A DNA stretch of 64,000 nt, taken from assembly GCA_015499995.1 (NCBI GenBank), contig JADNRV010000153.1, positions 1 to 64,000 of the forward strand, given 5' to 3'. Below, one piece after another: positions 34,445 to 46,375 of this stretch. The position numbers and the translations under genes were made by a program. The notes beneath the pieces were generated by a model, which made no database searches, was not told the origin of the DNA, and saw nothing but the letters and a program-made list of their open reading frames with translations. Numbering within the stretch: the stretch's first letter is position 1; each line of letters opens with the position of its first letter. This stretch comes from Flammula alnicola (Eukaryota; Basidiomycota; Agaricomycetes; Agaricales; Strophariaceae).

Positions 34445-34801
34445 TCAAGTTTGTACTTGACGTGCAGCTTTGATTGTTCTAACCTTGTGAAACCCTCTGA
34501 TAGAATCGAACAGTCGCAACATGAAATAGATCGTGGGATGGTGCGTGTGCGTCGTCTCCGAGGTATTGAAAAGAAAGCCCGAGCCCATATCCATCATATC
34601 ATACTCTTCGGGCCATTCAGGGTGTTCGGACGCCTCTTCCTCCTCGTATAGTGACAGAAAAACCCTGCTCGAAAATGTTGCATCCCAACCTGGGTAACAG
34701 AACTGTGATTTCAATTTCAGGTGTGTGTGCTCGTTGGCTTCTTCAGATCCTGGAGATCTTGACTGACACGTAATGTCATCGACAGGTTCGGAGGACGGCA
34801 T
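34445..34801 (-). CDS. Possible small protein, 118 aa, unrecognised
   Basis: Single open frame MPSSEPVDDITCQSRSPG to RTIKAARQVQT with an acidic middle (LYEEEEASEHPEWPEEYD). Its composition is plausible for a protein, but there is no domain, no signal peptide and no other support, so it may be chance. Confidence 0.25.
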   Translation of the reverse strand: MPSSEPVDDITCQSRSPGSEEANEHTHLKLKSQFCYPGWDATFSSRVFLSLYEEEEASEHPEWPEEYDMMDMGSGFLFNTSETTHTHHPTIYFMLRLFDSIRGFHKVRTIKAARQVQT

Positions 34802-35270
34802 TGTATAGTTTGGCCGGGAGGTGCAGTCGGTATAGTGTTAAAGCGAGCTGCTCCGTCGTCAAGTTGGTTATAAGCCGCAGCGGGTGTCGAGAGCATTACG
34901 AAGAAGGATAAGCCCTATTCCCGGCTGCAAAGCAATGGAAGGAAAATCCGAAGCCTAAGGGAGCTTACGCGCGTTCGAGAGATGTTCTGATTCATCGATA
35001 TCCTTTCGATTGCCTTTGATATCCAAGACTGTTAATCATGTCCTTCTGCCGTTAAGGACAATGATAGACTGGGGCGTCTGAGCGACATGTATCAGCTCAT
35101 CAAAGACATTCTGACAGTGATACGGCTGTGTGTCTGCCAGAGTTTAGAATATGCTGCAAAGGACAGATAGCGAAGAAAGGAGGCAAATTTAGCCGACTCC
35201 CAAAGTGCGATCATTTCGTTTCCCGCTTCGCAAGTTCGGCCGGGCCGCCTCCCCAGTTGGCAGGGAAAGA
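34802..35270. other. Intergenic, nothing recognised
   Basis: No gene or repeat seen before the long-TIR element. Confidence 0.4.
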
Positions 35271-35713
35271 CACGGCGGACATTCAACTGTCAAGTCGGCC
35301 GACCGGTTGTCCTGTTAAGTCATACAGAGGTTACCGGCAAGTCATAACCTGTCATGACACAGGTTGACTTGCCGGTCACAGTGGCCGATGTCACGCTCTT
35401 TCTTTTTTTTAAATGTTCTCGCCTCATACTTATGTTTGTTAGTTGCTAACGTTAGATTAAAGCGAATTCAAATAGTGGCGAAGACAATACGTAGATTGAT
35501 AGTGAGGGAATGAATTCGAATAAACACGACACATGAGTACTATTAAATACGCAGAATATGAGGCGAGAACATTAAAAAAAAGAAAGAGCGTGACATCGGC
35601 CACTGTGACCGGCAAGTCAACCTGTGTCATGACAGGTTATGACTTGCCGGTAACCTCTGTATGACTTAACAGGACAACCGGTCGGCCGACTTGACAGTTG
35701 AATGTCCGCCGTG
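35271..35713. mobile_element. Long-TIR non-autonomous element, 443 bp
   Basis: The two arms of about 155 bp are inverted copies. The left starts CACGGCGGACATTCAACTG and the right closes with its complement. A divergent ~130-bp centre lies between about 35430 and 35556. Within each arm is a smaller palindromic zone around CCTGTCATGACACAGG. Three bases, AGA, flank both ends (35268-35270 and 35714-35716). CAC ends with a 3-bp duplication recall CACTA elements, but TIRs this long do not fit well, so the superfamily stays open. No coding capacity. Confidence 0.75.
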
Positions 35714-35716
35714 AGA

Positions 35717-37372
35717 GCCTCAGGCCTCAACTTTCAAGTTGTCCAGAAGACAAAATTAACCCCGTGGAGGACAGAAACCAAGAGGGTGCAAATAGAATCG
35801 AATAAGAGGGTGTACGTTGTTTCTCTTCTATATTATAATTCTTAGCTCAAGAAATGCACTACATACAAGTCATTATACGTCTATAGCTAATACAGTACTT
35901 AATACTCATCAATGCTAGGGCGCCTTCGCTGAGCTAAACTGAAATTTTCACTGCTCTAAAATGTCCTGCGCGAAGCAATAGTCCAAGTACTTCATTAATC
36001 TATTTAACCGCCAATGTCCGCTGCCAGTGGTCTACTTACAATGTTCTGCCCGAGGTAACAGTGCTTCAAGTTCCTGCTGGAAATAAAGTATGAAATAAAT
36101 TTAAAGAGAGTGGGGTTGGCAAATTCGCGCTGCGCTGCTGTCGCCAATAACAGGAAATGAAAGAAAACGAATCAAAATCCCCTGCGCATAGACCTTGGCA
36201 ACAAGAAGCTGGAATCGATGCGGCCTCTCTTCCAGCTCTACATTCTCGATTAATATTTGGTGCCAGCCCTCTTACGATGAAGGGTGACTTACAGTGATAG
36301 ACCTCATGAATTTCTTTAACCCATGGAGCTTTCCAGGTCTGGCGACGTACACCGTGTTCCTGTCTCGCATGAATATGTCTTGGAGGATATCTTCCATGCT
36401 GTTCATGGGCTGGTAGACTTGTATCAACGAGAGGGGACACACATGATAATGTAGTGTAGCGCACCGGGAGCTCCGAGGTATACACAGGGTCCCCACCAGT
36501 GAAGTAGGTAGAGTGTCGAAAGGGATAGTGCGACATCTTGGGGTATAAGTGGCGCCAGGAGAGCTTCTCATGAGTCCTCGTCCAAATTGCTAAACCTGCT
36601 TTTTAACACCAGAGATTGGAGCTAGATATTTGAGAAGTGGGTTGATCTGCGCATTAAATAAAGGAGAGCAACGTTGATTGAATGATTCACTTTACCAAGT
36701 CACCGAGGCTTTTATAAATTCAAACTTTTGCCTTGGCGCCAGATGTCAGGACTGTGCACGAAAGACGTGGTCCACGATGTGGAAGATAGGAGCAAGGTCT
36801 CTACTAAACTCCTGAGGAATACGAGAAGGGTAGCTTGAGAGGCGTCAGAGTGTCGTTATTCAAACTCGAACATGGGAAGTCGCCGAGCAGGAGTTATGCT
36901 TCCTGCCTGTATAAGAGGACATTCATGTCGAAACGTTCAAAGCTCAGTTGTCCTAATTTATCTATATGCAATTCAGTCATCATTCGGCCAAACTTTTGGG
37001 TGACAAAGAAGATGGCAATTTTTCTTACCACGATATAGGAGGTCTCGGGGAGGTCCACAGCATTTTGGACGACCTGCATGCTTTGGGGATTTTAGGGGCG
37101 GCTATTTATGCTCTGGCTTATAGAGAATTTCAGTCCAGGATAGGGCATTCATAGGAGTGTAAGATTTGAATTGGATTTGAAAGTAGAAACTTCGGTAACT
37201 CAACTTGAATGAACCTCAGAACCATGCAGGCGAACAGAGAACACGTCGCCAGGCGTCACGTGTCACAAGTCGCGACGCGCCGAAGAATTCAAGCGTTATG
37301 AGTCAATGACCCAGTTAAACCTGAAATTGAATTTCCAGTAAGCCTTGTAGAATATGCATTCTCTGTCAAACA
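35717..37372. other. 1.65-kb gap, nothing firmly recognised
   Basis: Open frames on the minus strand around 36066-36571 include protein-like text (MNSMEDILQDIFMRDRNTVY) but do not join into a model. Downstream of 36830 there is nothing recognisable. This is the 3' side of DBP4. Confidence 0.4.
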
Positions 37373-40198
37373 TCATCTTCTGCCTAACAAACGCAATGCC
37401 AATTCCTCGTCATCCTCCAAACCAAGATCTGATCCAGTACTTGTAGCGCGTCGACTTGAACTGGAGTCGAATTTATTGCGTTTTGACGGTGGAGGAGCCA
37501 AATCTTCGTCCTCCGATGGAAGGTCAGGAAGGTCGAATTCAGGCGAGACATAACCATCGTCATCAGATGGAGTCTCGAACACTGCACCAATGGGCTGGTC
37601 AACCATCTAAAATGTAGGAAGCTTGCGGTCAGCAACGGCCATGATAAAGTAGAAAGACAAAATAGGACGCACAGCCTTTTCTTTTTCCTTCCTCTTCCGC
37701 TTCTTCTCCTGTTTTTTCGCCTTGGCTTCCTGCTTGTCGACTACATCAGCCACACGCATCTTCGTGCCTTCCTTCTGCGCGAATAGCTGGCCCTCCTGCT
37801 TCGCACCCGCCAGACCGCCCTTGGCCTCGTACCATGCGTCAGGGTCTGCCATCTCATAAATATGATGCGGGTTGCCCTCGTCGTCGAATACCAGCTTGGT
37901 ACCAATACCATTCTTGATGATCGTCTGCTTTGCGCGTCCAAGTTTGAGTTTGCGTTTAGAGAGGTCGCTCGAGTCGAGTGGGGGTAAATCCGCTGGCAGG
38001 TCGTGGTCTGCGCGTTTGAGCACGATGAAGTCGTCGTCGTCGTCATCTGCCACCGTCGCTGGGTCGTGCTCGATAAGCTTCGAGTAGTGTGCAGAAAGCA
38101 CATTTTGGTTCTTTCGCTCGAACATGCGATCATATTTGGTCCGCACGACATCACCCTAAGGTCAGAGTTAAGTCGAGAACGTTGGAAAGTGAAAATAGTA
38201 GCAGACGCACTTTCGCTGCTTTTGTTGCCTTTGGTTCAGTTTCGCCCTCTTCATCTTCTGACGACGATGACCCATCGCCCTCATCGTCACCGTCAGACTC
38301 CTCGCTGGAACTCTCGGCCTCCTTCTCCCTTTCAGCTTCAGCCTGAGCAGCTTCGACAGTCCGAGAAGCATTTTTTCTCTGTTTGACGGCCGCCTTGCTG
38401 AGAAACTTGATTTTAGGTGTTCCAGGAAGACCAAGAGACTCTGCGAAGCGGTCTACAGGCAGCTCGTCTACTTTGAATATTGTTTTGTCTTTGTGCAGGT
38501 AGATAGATCGAAGATATGATACAAATGCCTAGATGAACATGAATGAGCTGTCAGGGTTTGGCGAGACTAGAGGTACGCACTTTCTGACCGAGGTATTTTA
38601 TTTCCGGATCTTGGAATGCGAGGTTCTGGAGCTGGTTTTGAATGTTCTGCGTCTTGCTCGCGCGGTTCTTGATTTTTGCCACGTCGACGTGCTTCTTCTT
38701 CAGCGCAGCTACCATTCCTTCCTCCTCGCTAGGCAGCAGGAATAACAAACTTTTGCCCTTGCTCTCGTACCTCGCCGTCCGTCCCACACGATGGATATAG
38801 GTCTCCGCGTCCTCCGGTGCATCCAGCTGCACGACCCAATCGATGGAAGGAAAATCGAGCCCTCGCGCAGCGATATCCGTCGCCAAGAGCACGGCGTGTG
38901 ACATCGACGTGAACTTTTGATACATCGTCAACCTCGCTGACTGTTTCTGCTTCCCATGCAAGTTGAGCAGCGGCATGCCGGGATGCATCTTGCAGAAGGT
39001 CTCGAAAACGAAGCGGACCTGCTTGCAACTGGATATGAACACGATGATCTTGGACTGCAAATGAGTCTTGATGAAACTCCAGAGAACATCAAGTTTTTTG
39101 TCGAGCTCGACAATGAGATAGTGTTGCTCGAGATTGGTAGGCATGGTGGAGAGGGACGAGTCGCTGCCTTTGATGCCGATTTGGATTGGATCTTTGAGAC
39201 TTAGACGGGCGAGGTCCGAGACGGATTCTGTTTGGGTGGCAGAGAAGAGAAGGGTTTGGCGGGATTTCGGAAGATGGCCCAACAGAGCGGTTAGAGTTCG
39301 TTGGAAGCCCATGTCGAGTATTCGATCGGCTTCGTCAAGGACTAGGTAAAGTATGAATATTCGAATAAAATGGAAAGGAAGATAGTCGCACCTAATATTT
39401 GAAGGTTGCCAGCATCGAATCCTACTGTCTGGTCCATATGTTGTAGGAGTCGACCTGGAGTAGCGACGAGGATGTTCATGCGCGACAGCCTGTCACTTTC
39501 GTCCTTGAGGTTCTTCCCACCAATGATGAGGCCGGCGGAGAAGGAGTGATACCCGCCTATTGACCGTAGCACGTCGAAAATTTGAACGGCCTGCACTCAA
39601 GGTCGATCGGGTGAGTTTGGACAAGAGATGAGGACACGTACAAGTTCTCGAGTAGGAGATACAATCAGTGCACCCAATCCATCCGCCGCACTCCATCTCC
39701 GTCGATATAGAATCTCGAGAATAGGCACCAGGAAAGCAAGTGTCTTTCCGCTCCCTGTACGTGCAGAACCAAGCACGTCCTTTCCCTTGATGGAGACATA
39801 AATGCTCTGTTTCTGGATATCTGTCATATCCACGAAAAAGGCCTTCTTTAATCCTATGGACAACACGGTTAGAGACTGCACCTCGAATTGATTGAAGCAT
39901 TTCGTTCACCTCTCTTAGTGGGTTCGGATATTGGAAGGTCGGTAAAGTGTTTGAGATCCTCTGGTGGGACCTATGAATTGAATCAGTCCTGGTTGAGTAG
40001 GCACCGCCGCGGTGTTTTGAATTTATAAACTGCACATACATAATTCTTAGCATCCCGTTCCAGCGCGTCGATTTTCTGTTTTTCTGTCAACTTTTTCAAT
40101 TTGGAGGTTCTAATGGCTGGTTTCGTGTCCTTCTTGGATTTCTTGGAATTCTGGTGCCTAGAGGGACCTGCCAGTGGAAGAACCTGTTCTTTGACCAT
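37373..40198 (-). CDS. DBP4: ATP-dependent RNA helicase DBP4 (HCA4/DDX10 family), 808 aa
   Basis: Model: complement(join(37373..37606, 37673..38155, 38211..38528, 38581..39341, 39392..39590, 39642..39853, 39910..39970, 40040..40198)); every junction keeps phase. DEAD-box motifs in order: Q-motif region TDIQKQSI (84-91), motif I ARTGSGKT (104-111), Ia PTREL (140-144), [26 protein letters not shown] (211-223), III SAT (244-246), [11 protein letters not shown], and [14 protein letters not shown]. The acidic and lysine-rich C-terminal half ([34 protein letters not shown]) is typical of Dbp4. Yeast Dbp4 is 770 aa. It acts in the nucleolus in 18S rRNA processing and release of U14 snoRNA. It is divergently transcribed from ORC3. 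Confidence 0.95.
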
Positions 40199-40756
40199 GT
40201 CTGAAGCCTTGAGAACGGCGATATGGGGAGGATTTTAGCAGGATTTTAGGGGAGGAAAGTGACTGATTGGTAAAAATTAAGATTTGGTTACGTAACGTAA
40301 TAACAAAGCTTGGTGAGAACATCCACAGAATTCGGACCTGTGCGCACTGGGCACTACTCCCTTGATCTCACTAACCTTGATGACTCTGGTGCCTTGAAGC
40401 TTTACAAAGGAATGTTCTGAGCAAAGTATGTAGACTATCCTTCTTCCATATGTGAAAGCTCAGTACTCAGTACTGAGCTTCAATACGGGCATCTCAGTCA
40501 CGTGATAATCCCTCGGTGATTTGAATTGACAATTTGACATCGCGCTTCCGAGCAAGTTCAAGTTGTGCCCAACTTGTGCCACCTTTTTTTCATTCCACGA
40601 CGCGTCTTCCGATGTATTCGAGGTAAATCCGAGTGAAGCATTCTGTTAGTAAGTTATCAAGTCTCCCTTAACTAGTTCTCTCATCGAGTTTTTGCTGGTT
40701 TTTTACTACTGTAGCTCTATTTCTACGATCTCACAGGAACCCTGCAATCAGTTATC
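40199..40756. other. Bidirectional promoter between DBP4 and ORC3
   Basis: A 558-bp head-to-head gap. It holds the TCACGTGA element and, just before it, a CTCAGTACTGAG-type palindrome (about 40468-40479). Confidence 0.6.
40498..40505. promoter_or_regulatory. TCACGTGA palindrome in the shared DBP4/ORC3 promoter
   Basis: Lies roughly midway between the two start codons (about 300 bp from DBP4 and 250 bp from ORC3). It is the same core as upstream of the SAP and TDA3-like genes. Confidence 0.45.
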
Positions 40757-43545
40757 ATGAAGGTCGATGAAGGAATTCCCAATGCCGACGATGTTAGCAA
40801 GGTAAGCATTTTTGGCCTAATATATCGTTACCTTCAAGCCAATGCACGATATAGACGACTTTCTGCATTCCATATAAACCTAAGGGTATGCCATGCACCG
40901 TTCCTTGAAGCTCGGCAGACCAATTCTGATATTTGTTAGTAGATGAAGCGGACGACACCCCATCAGAGATACACTTTGTTCCGAGATCACTTTATGAGGA
41001 GCGAGACTTGGTGGATGGGCAGGAGTTGAGATTTGTGGCATACAAAGCTGCTTGGAAGAAATGCCTGGAACGAGTGCAGGTGAGGATTGGTGTCATGTTG
41101 TTGGTTTCTCTAACCATTCAAATTTTGAACAGAAAATCGTATACGAACTGCAAAGCTCATCTGTGAAGTCTGTGGTGCAAGAAGTCAGAGCATCGTACTT
41201 GAATATTCTTCCAGGCTTGCCCTATCCAGAACTTCCAGTCGTATCGATTATCAGTATGCCACCAGTCTTATCCACTGAGGGCTTTCTCTAACCTTGTTCC
41301 AGATCCAGGCCTTGGCTCTGCGCTTCTGGAGCATGTCACATCTCAACTAGAGGACGAGGATACAACACTTGACCCAGCTGAGGGTGTTAAATGTAGTGTC
41401 TGCCATTTATACCCAGGAGACATCCCGAATATCTCAACCGGAATGCGCTCCGTTGTCTCTGGGTTTGTTGACAAGGCGGAAATGTTAGAACGTGGTACGT
41501 GTCATTGTGCTGTCCTCCCCGCCCAAAGGCTAATAATTTATCGCAGTCAAGCGTAAACCAGCGACCTCCCTTGCGAACTATGATATAAAATACCTCGTCG
41601 CGTGGTACAGAGCTTGGATTGACTCCAAAGGCAAGCTGTCCGGCTCATCTAGCAGCACTTATCACTTGCTTAACATATCACTTTGGCAGGTGGCGCACGA
41701 CGGAATCTCGTTGTCGTGCTACACGATTTTGAGCAATTCGATCCATTGATCATGCAGGACGTTTTCTATATTTGCGGGTAAAAAATTATCTTCCTCTTGA
41801 TAATATCCCTCCCTCATCCGATTATGCTGCAGCCAATTTGTATCTCAACTCCCACTCGTTTTCTTGCTTTCAATGTCTTCCCCTTCGCCAAATTATTTAA
41901 ACGTAACTTATCCCCGCGCCACTCTATCACTTCTACGTGTCCGTACCGTCTCTGCCCCACACGGGAACAAAATATTGCAAGAAATTCTTTTAAAGGCGAG
42001 CCACATCGGGACGCAGAATTTTTTTCGTGTGCTAATTACCGCAGTAGACTTTGTTCGATATAGAGTTCCAACCCGATGTTATGATAGGGCCTGCTGCTCT
42101 TGAATGCCTTCAAGATTACTTCACAAGATACCACTCCTCCGTTGACGCCATCTTCACAATTATCCAAGTGCGCCGCATTTGAAACGGGGTCCATTTTCAC
42201 CAACTTACGTCCAACATATTTCCAGCTCATCTTCCTGAGACACTTTAGCTCTGATCCATTGACTGTTCTCGTCCACGATACGCCTTCCACCGACGTCTTG
42301 TCGCAGCCCAGCTCGTCCAAATTTCGAGATTCTGTCATAGGCCGGATGACACTTGATGGAGATGAGGATGTCGTCATGGACGGGCAAGGTTCGGGACCTC
42401 GGTTACTCGTTGATGTGATCGACAAGGCTCGAGAAGAGTTTTGCACTCGTGCACAGAATATGCGGCTGGGTTTCCACGTTATGATTCACATTCAAACGTT
42501 TTTGGAGGAGCGAGGCTATAAAGGCCTTGATTGGTCTCCCGATCTCGATAAACGCGGGGGGCTCTGCGATGCTATGCTTGACCTTCTCAGAGGTCGTCTA
42601 GCCAAAGATATCAAGCATCTTGGCATGTTAACGAGGTATGGACCGGATAAATAACAATGAAACTCACCGCTGATTGGTTATAACTAGAAAACTGAAAGGA
42701 GACGAGCTGAATAAGCTCCTGGAACGCATGCACACTTTCTTTTACGAGTTGCCGAACCACATTCGCGCAAAGGAGCATAACGCCCGGACTAAGAATATCA
42801 TGATGCGGAGTGCTCTATCCAAAGGCCCCGATAATCTTGATGTATATTCCAGTGTATCTGCCCAATTGAGTGAATGGGTCACCGAGTACCTAGGGTGAGC
42901 TTTATGCGACCTCAAGTTGGACACAGTGCTTAGCGTTTCTGATACTAGCGAAAAGATAAGACCGCTTGAAGAATGTGATCTATGGGATGTCTGGTACACC
43001 GGCCTATCACCATTCCCGGCAGAGGTAACTTCGTTATACTGCATCCGTTCTGCCAGAAGCTCAATTTTGATTTTTAGATTCTCAATCCTTCCGTCCGCGC
43101 CTCCCTAATGGCCGGGCTACTGCGACCGCATGAGTTTGCTGAAGACTTGGCCGGAAAAGCTGACACAGGGTCAGATACGAAGTCCATTTGGGAACTTCCG
43201 GATACCAGTATCCTCTTCAAACGCTACCTGGACAGCGGCAAGATGATCAACGTCTACGATTGGTTTGAGTCCTTCAAGTCGGTTCTGGATACTCAACGCA
43301 CCCATTTGAAGGAGCTTGCTCAACGGACTGAGACACCTTCGCCAAGGAAACGAGGAAAGGGTAAGGCCAAGGCCCAACAACCTACTGAAAATACAGAAGA
43401 AGACGACGAGAAGTGGAATATTGAAGTCCAAGCCCGATTCATTCGAGCTCTGCATGAACTCGATTATTTGGGATTCATCAAGCATACTGGGCGAAAGGCA
43501 GACCATGTACTGAGGACAGTATTTGATATCGACGACGCCGAATAA
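40757..43545 (+). CDS. ORC3: Origin recognition complex subunit 3, 719 aa
   Basis: Model: join(40757..40801, 40855..40885, 40940..41079, 41133..41253, 41303..41494, 41547..41630, 41690..41777, 41833..41995, 42048..42167, 42226..42635, 42688..42894, 42934..43024, 43078..43545); phases consistent through 12 introns. A 31-bp second exon (TTFCIPYKPK) is needed to keep frame. The introns after 41630 and 41995 use GC donors. ORC3 features: LYEERDLVDGQELRFVAYKA at the N terminus; the AAA-like core NLVVVLHDFEQFDPLIMQDV, FVSQLPLVFLLSMSS and NVTYPRATLSLLRVRTV; PDVMIGPAALECLQDYFTRY; and the C-terminal winged helix EVQARFIRALHELDYLGFIK plus HTGRKADHVLRTVF. It is part of the six-subunit ORC that marks replication origins. 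The length is normal. Confidence 0.93.
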
Positions 43546-44319
43546 GGCCGATGTGGTGGCTATAGCTGCAAACTATCTTTCATTCGTTAACAAATTAACC
43601 AATACTCCTGGGGTGATCTATGTGATGGCAGATATGACATCGGCAGAGTTGATATTTCAACGAATCCGCAAGTGACACCTGGACTGCGAAGGCTGTTGAA
43701 CAAGCAGTTGGAAGTTTACGGTGTTCTGAAACTCACACCCTTCATGGCTGGAGAACGATGTTATGGAGCTTGTTTCTAGGTCGCACCATACCTGTTTAAA
43801 GTTTCCTGCATTCTGGACTACGTCCACGGCCCCAGTGAACTCACCTCCAGGAACTCCATGTCAACTCACTGACAGTTTACGAAATTTACGGATTGCAAGA
43901 TCGGCTCGTAAGTATCAGCTATGTATGTAATGCGCCGCTGTTCGCCAACGAGCCACCGTAAGTACCTCCAAGAGTTCGTGATCAATTCCCGCTTTCCTTT
44001 TAGTCCGATCCTCAAGTGTCCTGACAATCGGACCTTCGTTCTGTCTATCTAAGATTGCCCTTCACCATCCCGCAAATATTCGCGACTCTCCACTGACCAA
44101 AAGTTGAACGAATTCGAAAGACGACAGTGCTTAGGTGGGAATTGGTTCAGTTTAAACACTGATTCAACTCAACGCGTCGAACGGGCCTCTTGACACTGAC
44201 AGCTGTCAGATTAATGCATTTGGGGTGTCTTATAACCTCGAGGTATGAAAGTAATATCATATATATTTACGCGCCTTCCACTGTACAACACCATCCACAC
44301 CCCCGCAACATTTGCCAGT
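43546..44319. other. Intergenic, nothing recognised
   Basis: 3' side of ORC3 and upstream of the next gene; no supported feature. Confidence 0.5.
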
Positions 44320-45265
44320 ATGTCCGAGTCCGAGACCAAGCTGTTAAACAAAGTTGCCACTCTCCTGGAAAATCAACTAGAGGATCAAAGACAGACTCGG
44401 AAGGCCACAGGTGAATTGGTCCAGGCAAAACTATTGACCATTCGCAATGCTTTTACTGAATCTTGATATGCAGAGGATCTGTTGAACAGAATTGCTACTC
44501 TCCTGGAAAACCAATGGGATGACCAAAGACAGACTCAGGAGACCGCAGGTGAATTTCTCCCATCTGAACTACCGACGTACAACTCTTTCACTGCTAAAGC
44601 GCTAACACTTGATGTGTTAGAGGATGGCCAAAAACAGAAAGACGCAATCCAACTTTATTCTGGGTTGTCAGTTGTTGTGCGTGCGCACCGGTCACCCTCG
44701 TACTAGCGTGAACCGTAACACTCATGTTGACGGTACCACGATGATACTGATAGGGAAGCATCATCGCCTCACTTTCACTTTCCTTGCTCACCTACGCTGC
44801 GTCACTGGCTCAGGCCAATACTTTGAGCAACAAAGCGTTTTTCGCAGTGGTTTGACAAGTCGGAAAGTGCCGAAAGTCCGACAAGTAAATTGTGGATTTG
44901 CTGATGTCGTCACCGCAGGTGCTTCACTATTCTTGGCGGGCTCGACAGGGATAGTTGCAGCCATATTCGGCGCTGTCGATCCGAAGAACTTGAACACGAA
45001 GGGTTCGAAAAAGTGGGGCCGGAACTCCTCCCGGTGGAGTGACGGTTTTATTATCATTTGCCTATTCGTTGTGTTACTCACGATGATCGCTGGCCTCATC
45101 ATTTTAACGAATGAGGTAGTTATTAACACGCCGGGGGGAGCTACACACCTTCCCGCCGCAATCCTTTATCCTTTATTTGTGCTTCAAGTTGCCGTGTTTG
45201 TTATGATAGTACTGGTCTATTGGATGGTTCATACGCGTTACAAACTCTCGGTTCGTCCAGCCTAA
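44320..45265 (+). CDS. Membrane protein with a duplicated N-terminal exon, unrecognised
   Basis: Exons 44320..44410 and 44474..44548 encode near-copies of one segment: LLNKVATLLENQLEDQRQTR and LLNRIATLLENQWDDQRQTQ. Both end in phase 1 followed by GGTGAATT introns. A third exon from 44621 starts in the same phase (DGQKQKDAIQLYSG). The junction to the final exon is unclear; an acceptor near 44847 would continue as GLTSRKVPKVRQVNCGFADV. The last exon holds three hydrophobic segments: VTAGASLFLAGSTGIVAAIF, FIIICLFVVLLTMIAGLIIL and LYPLFVLQVAVFVMIVLVYW, ending VHTRYKLSVRPA. It is probably an integral membrane protein with a short coiled coil. No family is recognised. Confidence 0.55.
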
Positions 45266-46375
45266 CACGCAGGTGAAACTACGTAAAGGCTCTGGAATTG
45301 GAAAAGTCAAGCCGGGCGTATGTCCTTTCTAATTTTTTCTTCTTCCAAAATGCCCACTGACATGTTTTATCAGTCTAGATATTTTCTTGCCTTCACTACG
45401 TATGCAATGCATCCCTTTTGTCGAAATTTCAGTTGAATTTCTTTTTCGAAACTGACTTCATGAGGCCAAGGGTCGTATGTGATCGAGGTCTTTGTGGTAA
45501 GTGGTCGAGAGGTGTATCGTAATTTTGCACCTCATTAGGATGGCTTTATTGTTCTGTCGGATAGGCGACAGGTCGAATGTAATGATGCGCAACTTCAGAC
45601 TCTGCCTCAATGCAAGGAGAGGACTCGGACACCCCAGTATTCAAATTTCAAGAATCCAATGTTTTGAAATGTGCTCGCTACTTGCACTATGTTAACATTA
45701 AATTCCCTCACTTACATTGTAAAGACACCCGGAAACACCTTGGAAGTTCTCGCTGGGCGCTCGCTTGCGCCTCAAAATTTCATGCCACGAGGGGGCATTT
45801 AATCAGCGGCTTCAAGTTATCTGGAGCGCTGTTAGTATTATGGCAGTAACGTCGATCTTGCCTGGAGTCCCGCACAGTTAAAGATGCGAAGCGGTGAGTT
45901 GAATAATGGCGCAAGAGGAAGAAGAGGAGGCAAACCACTTGACTGAGTCGAGTCCTCATCATCTTCGAGTCCCCAGTCGCTGCTCGCTAAGAGGTTGTGG
46001 GTTGGTTTCTAGGAGCGATTTCAGTTGATTTTTTTTTATCAATGCGCTTGCTTCGATTAGCAACTTGAACGTCGAGGAAACAAGGTGTTCTGACGGGATT
46101 TGGCTCCGGAGTAAGAGGCGACCGGCTGCCATGGGTCAAAATTAAATTAACAATGTCAACGTTACTACGATAGTAGTCTCGTACCCACTCGCGTTTGCAC
46201 GCGGTGGGTTGCTTAGTTGAGCCTACCTACAATAGGACGCTCCCATTTATTTTTGGGTGGGCTCGGGCGTAGAATGGCTGATACGAATGGGTGAAAATGA
46301 GAAGGCCCGAGAGGCTGGCAGAGACTCACTTCAAGTTGAAGCTTCACTAGTCGCTTGCAACCGTCGACACGGAGG
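45266..46375. other. 1.1-kb gap, nothing recognised
   Basis: No supported gene. Contains the upstream region of the ICMT-like gene. Confidence 0.45.

Noticed and set aside
36066..36571. 156-aa and 99-aa frames on the minus strand
   Set aside because: Joining them needs an intron of about 23 bp, too short, and no domain is seen.
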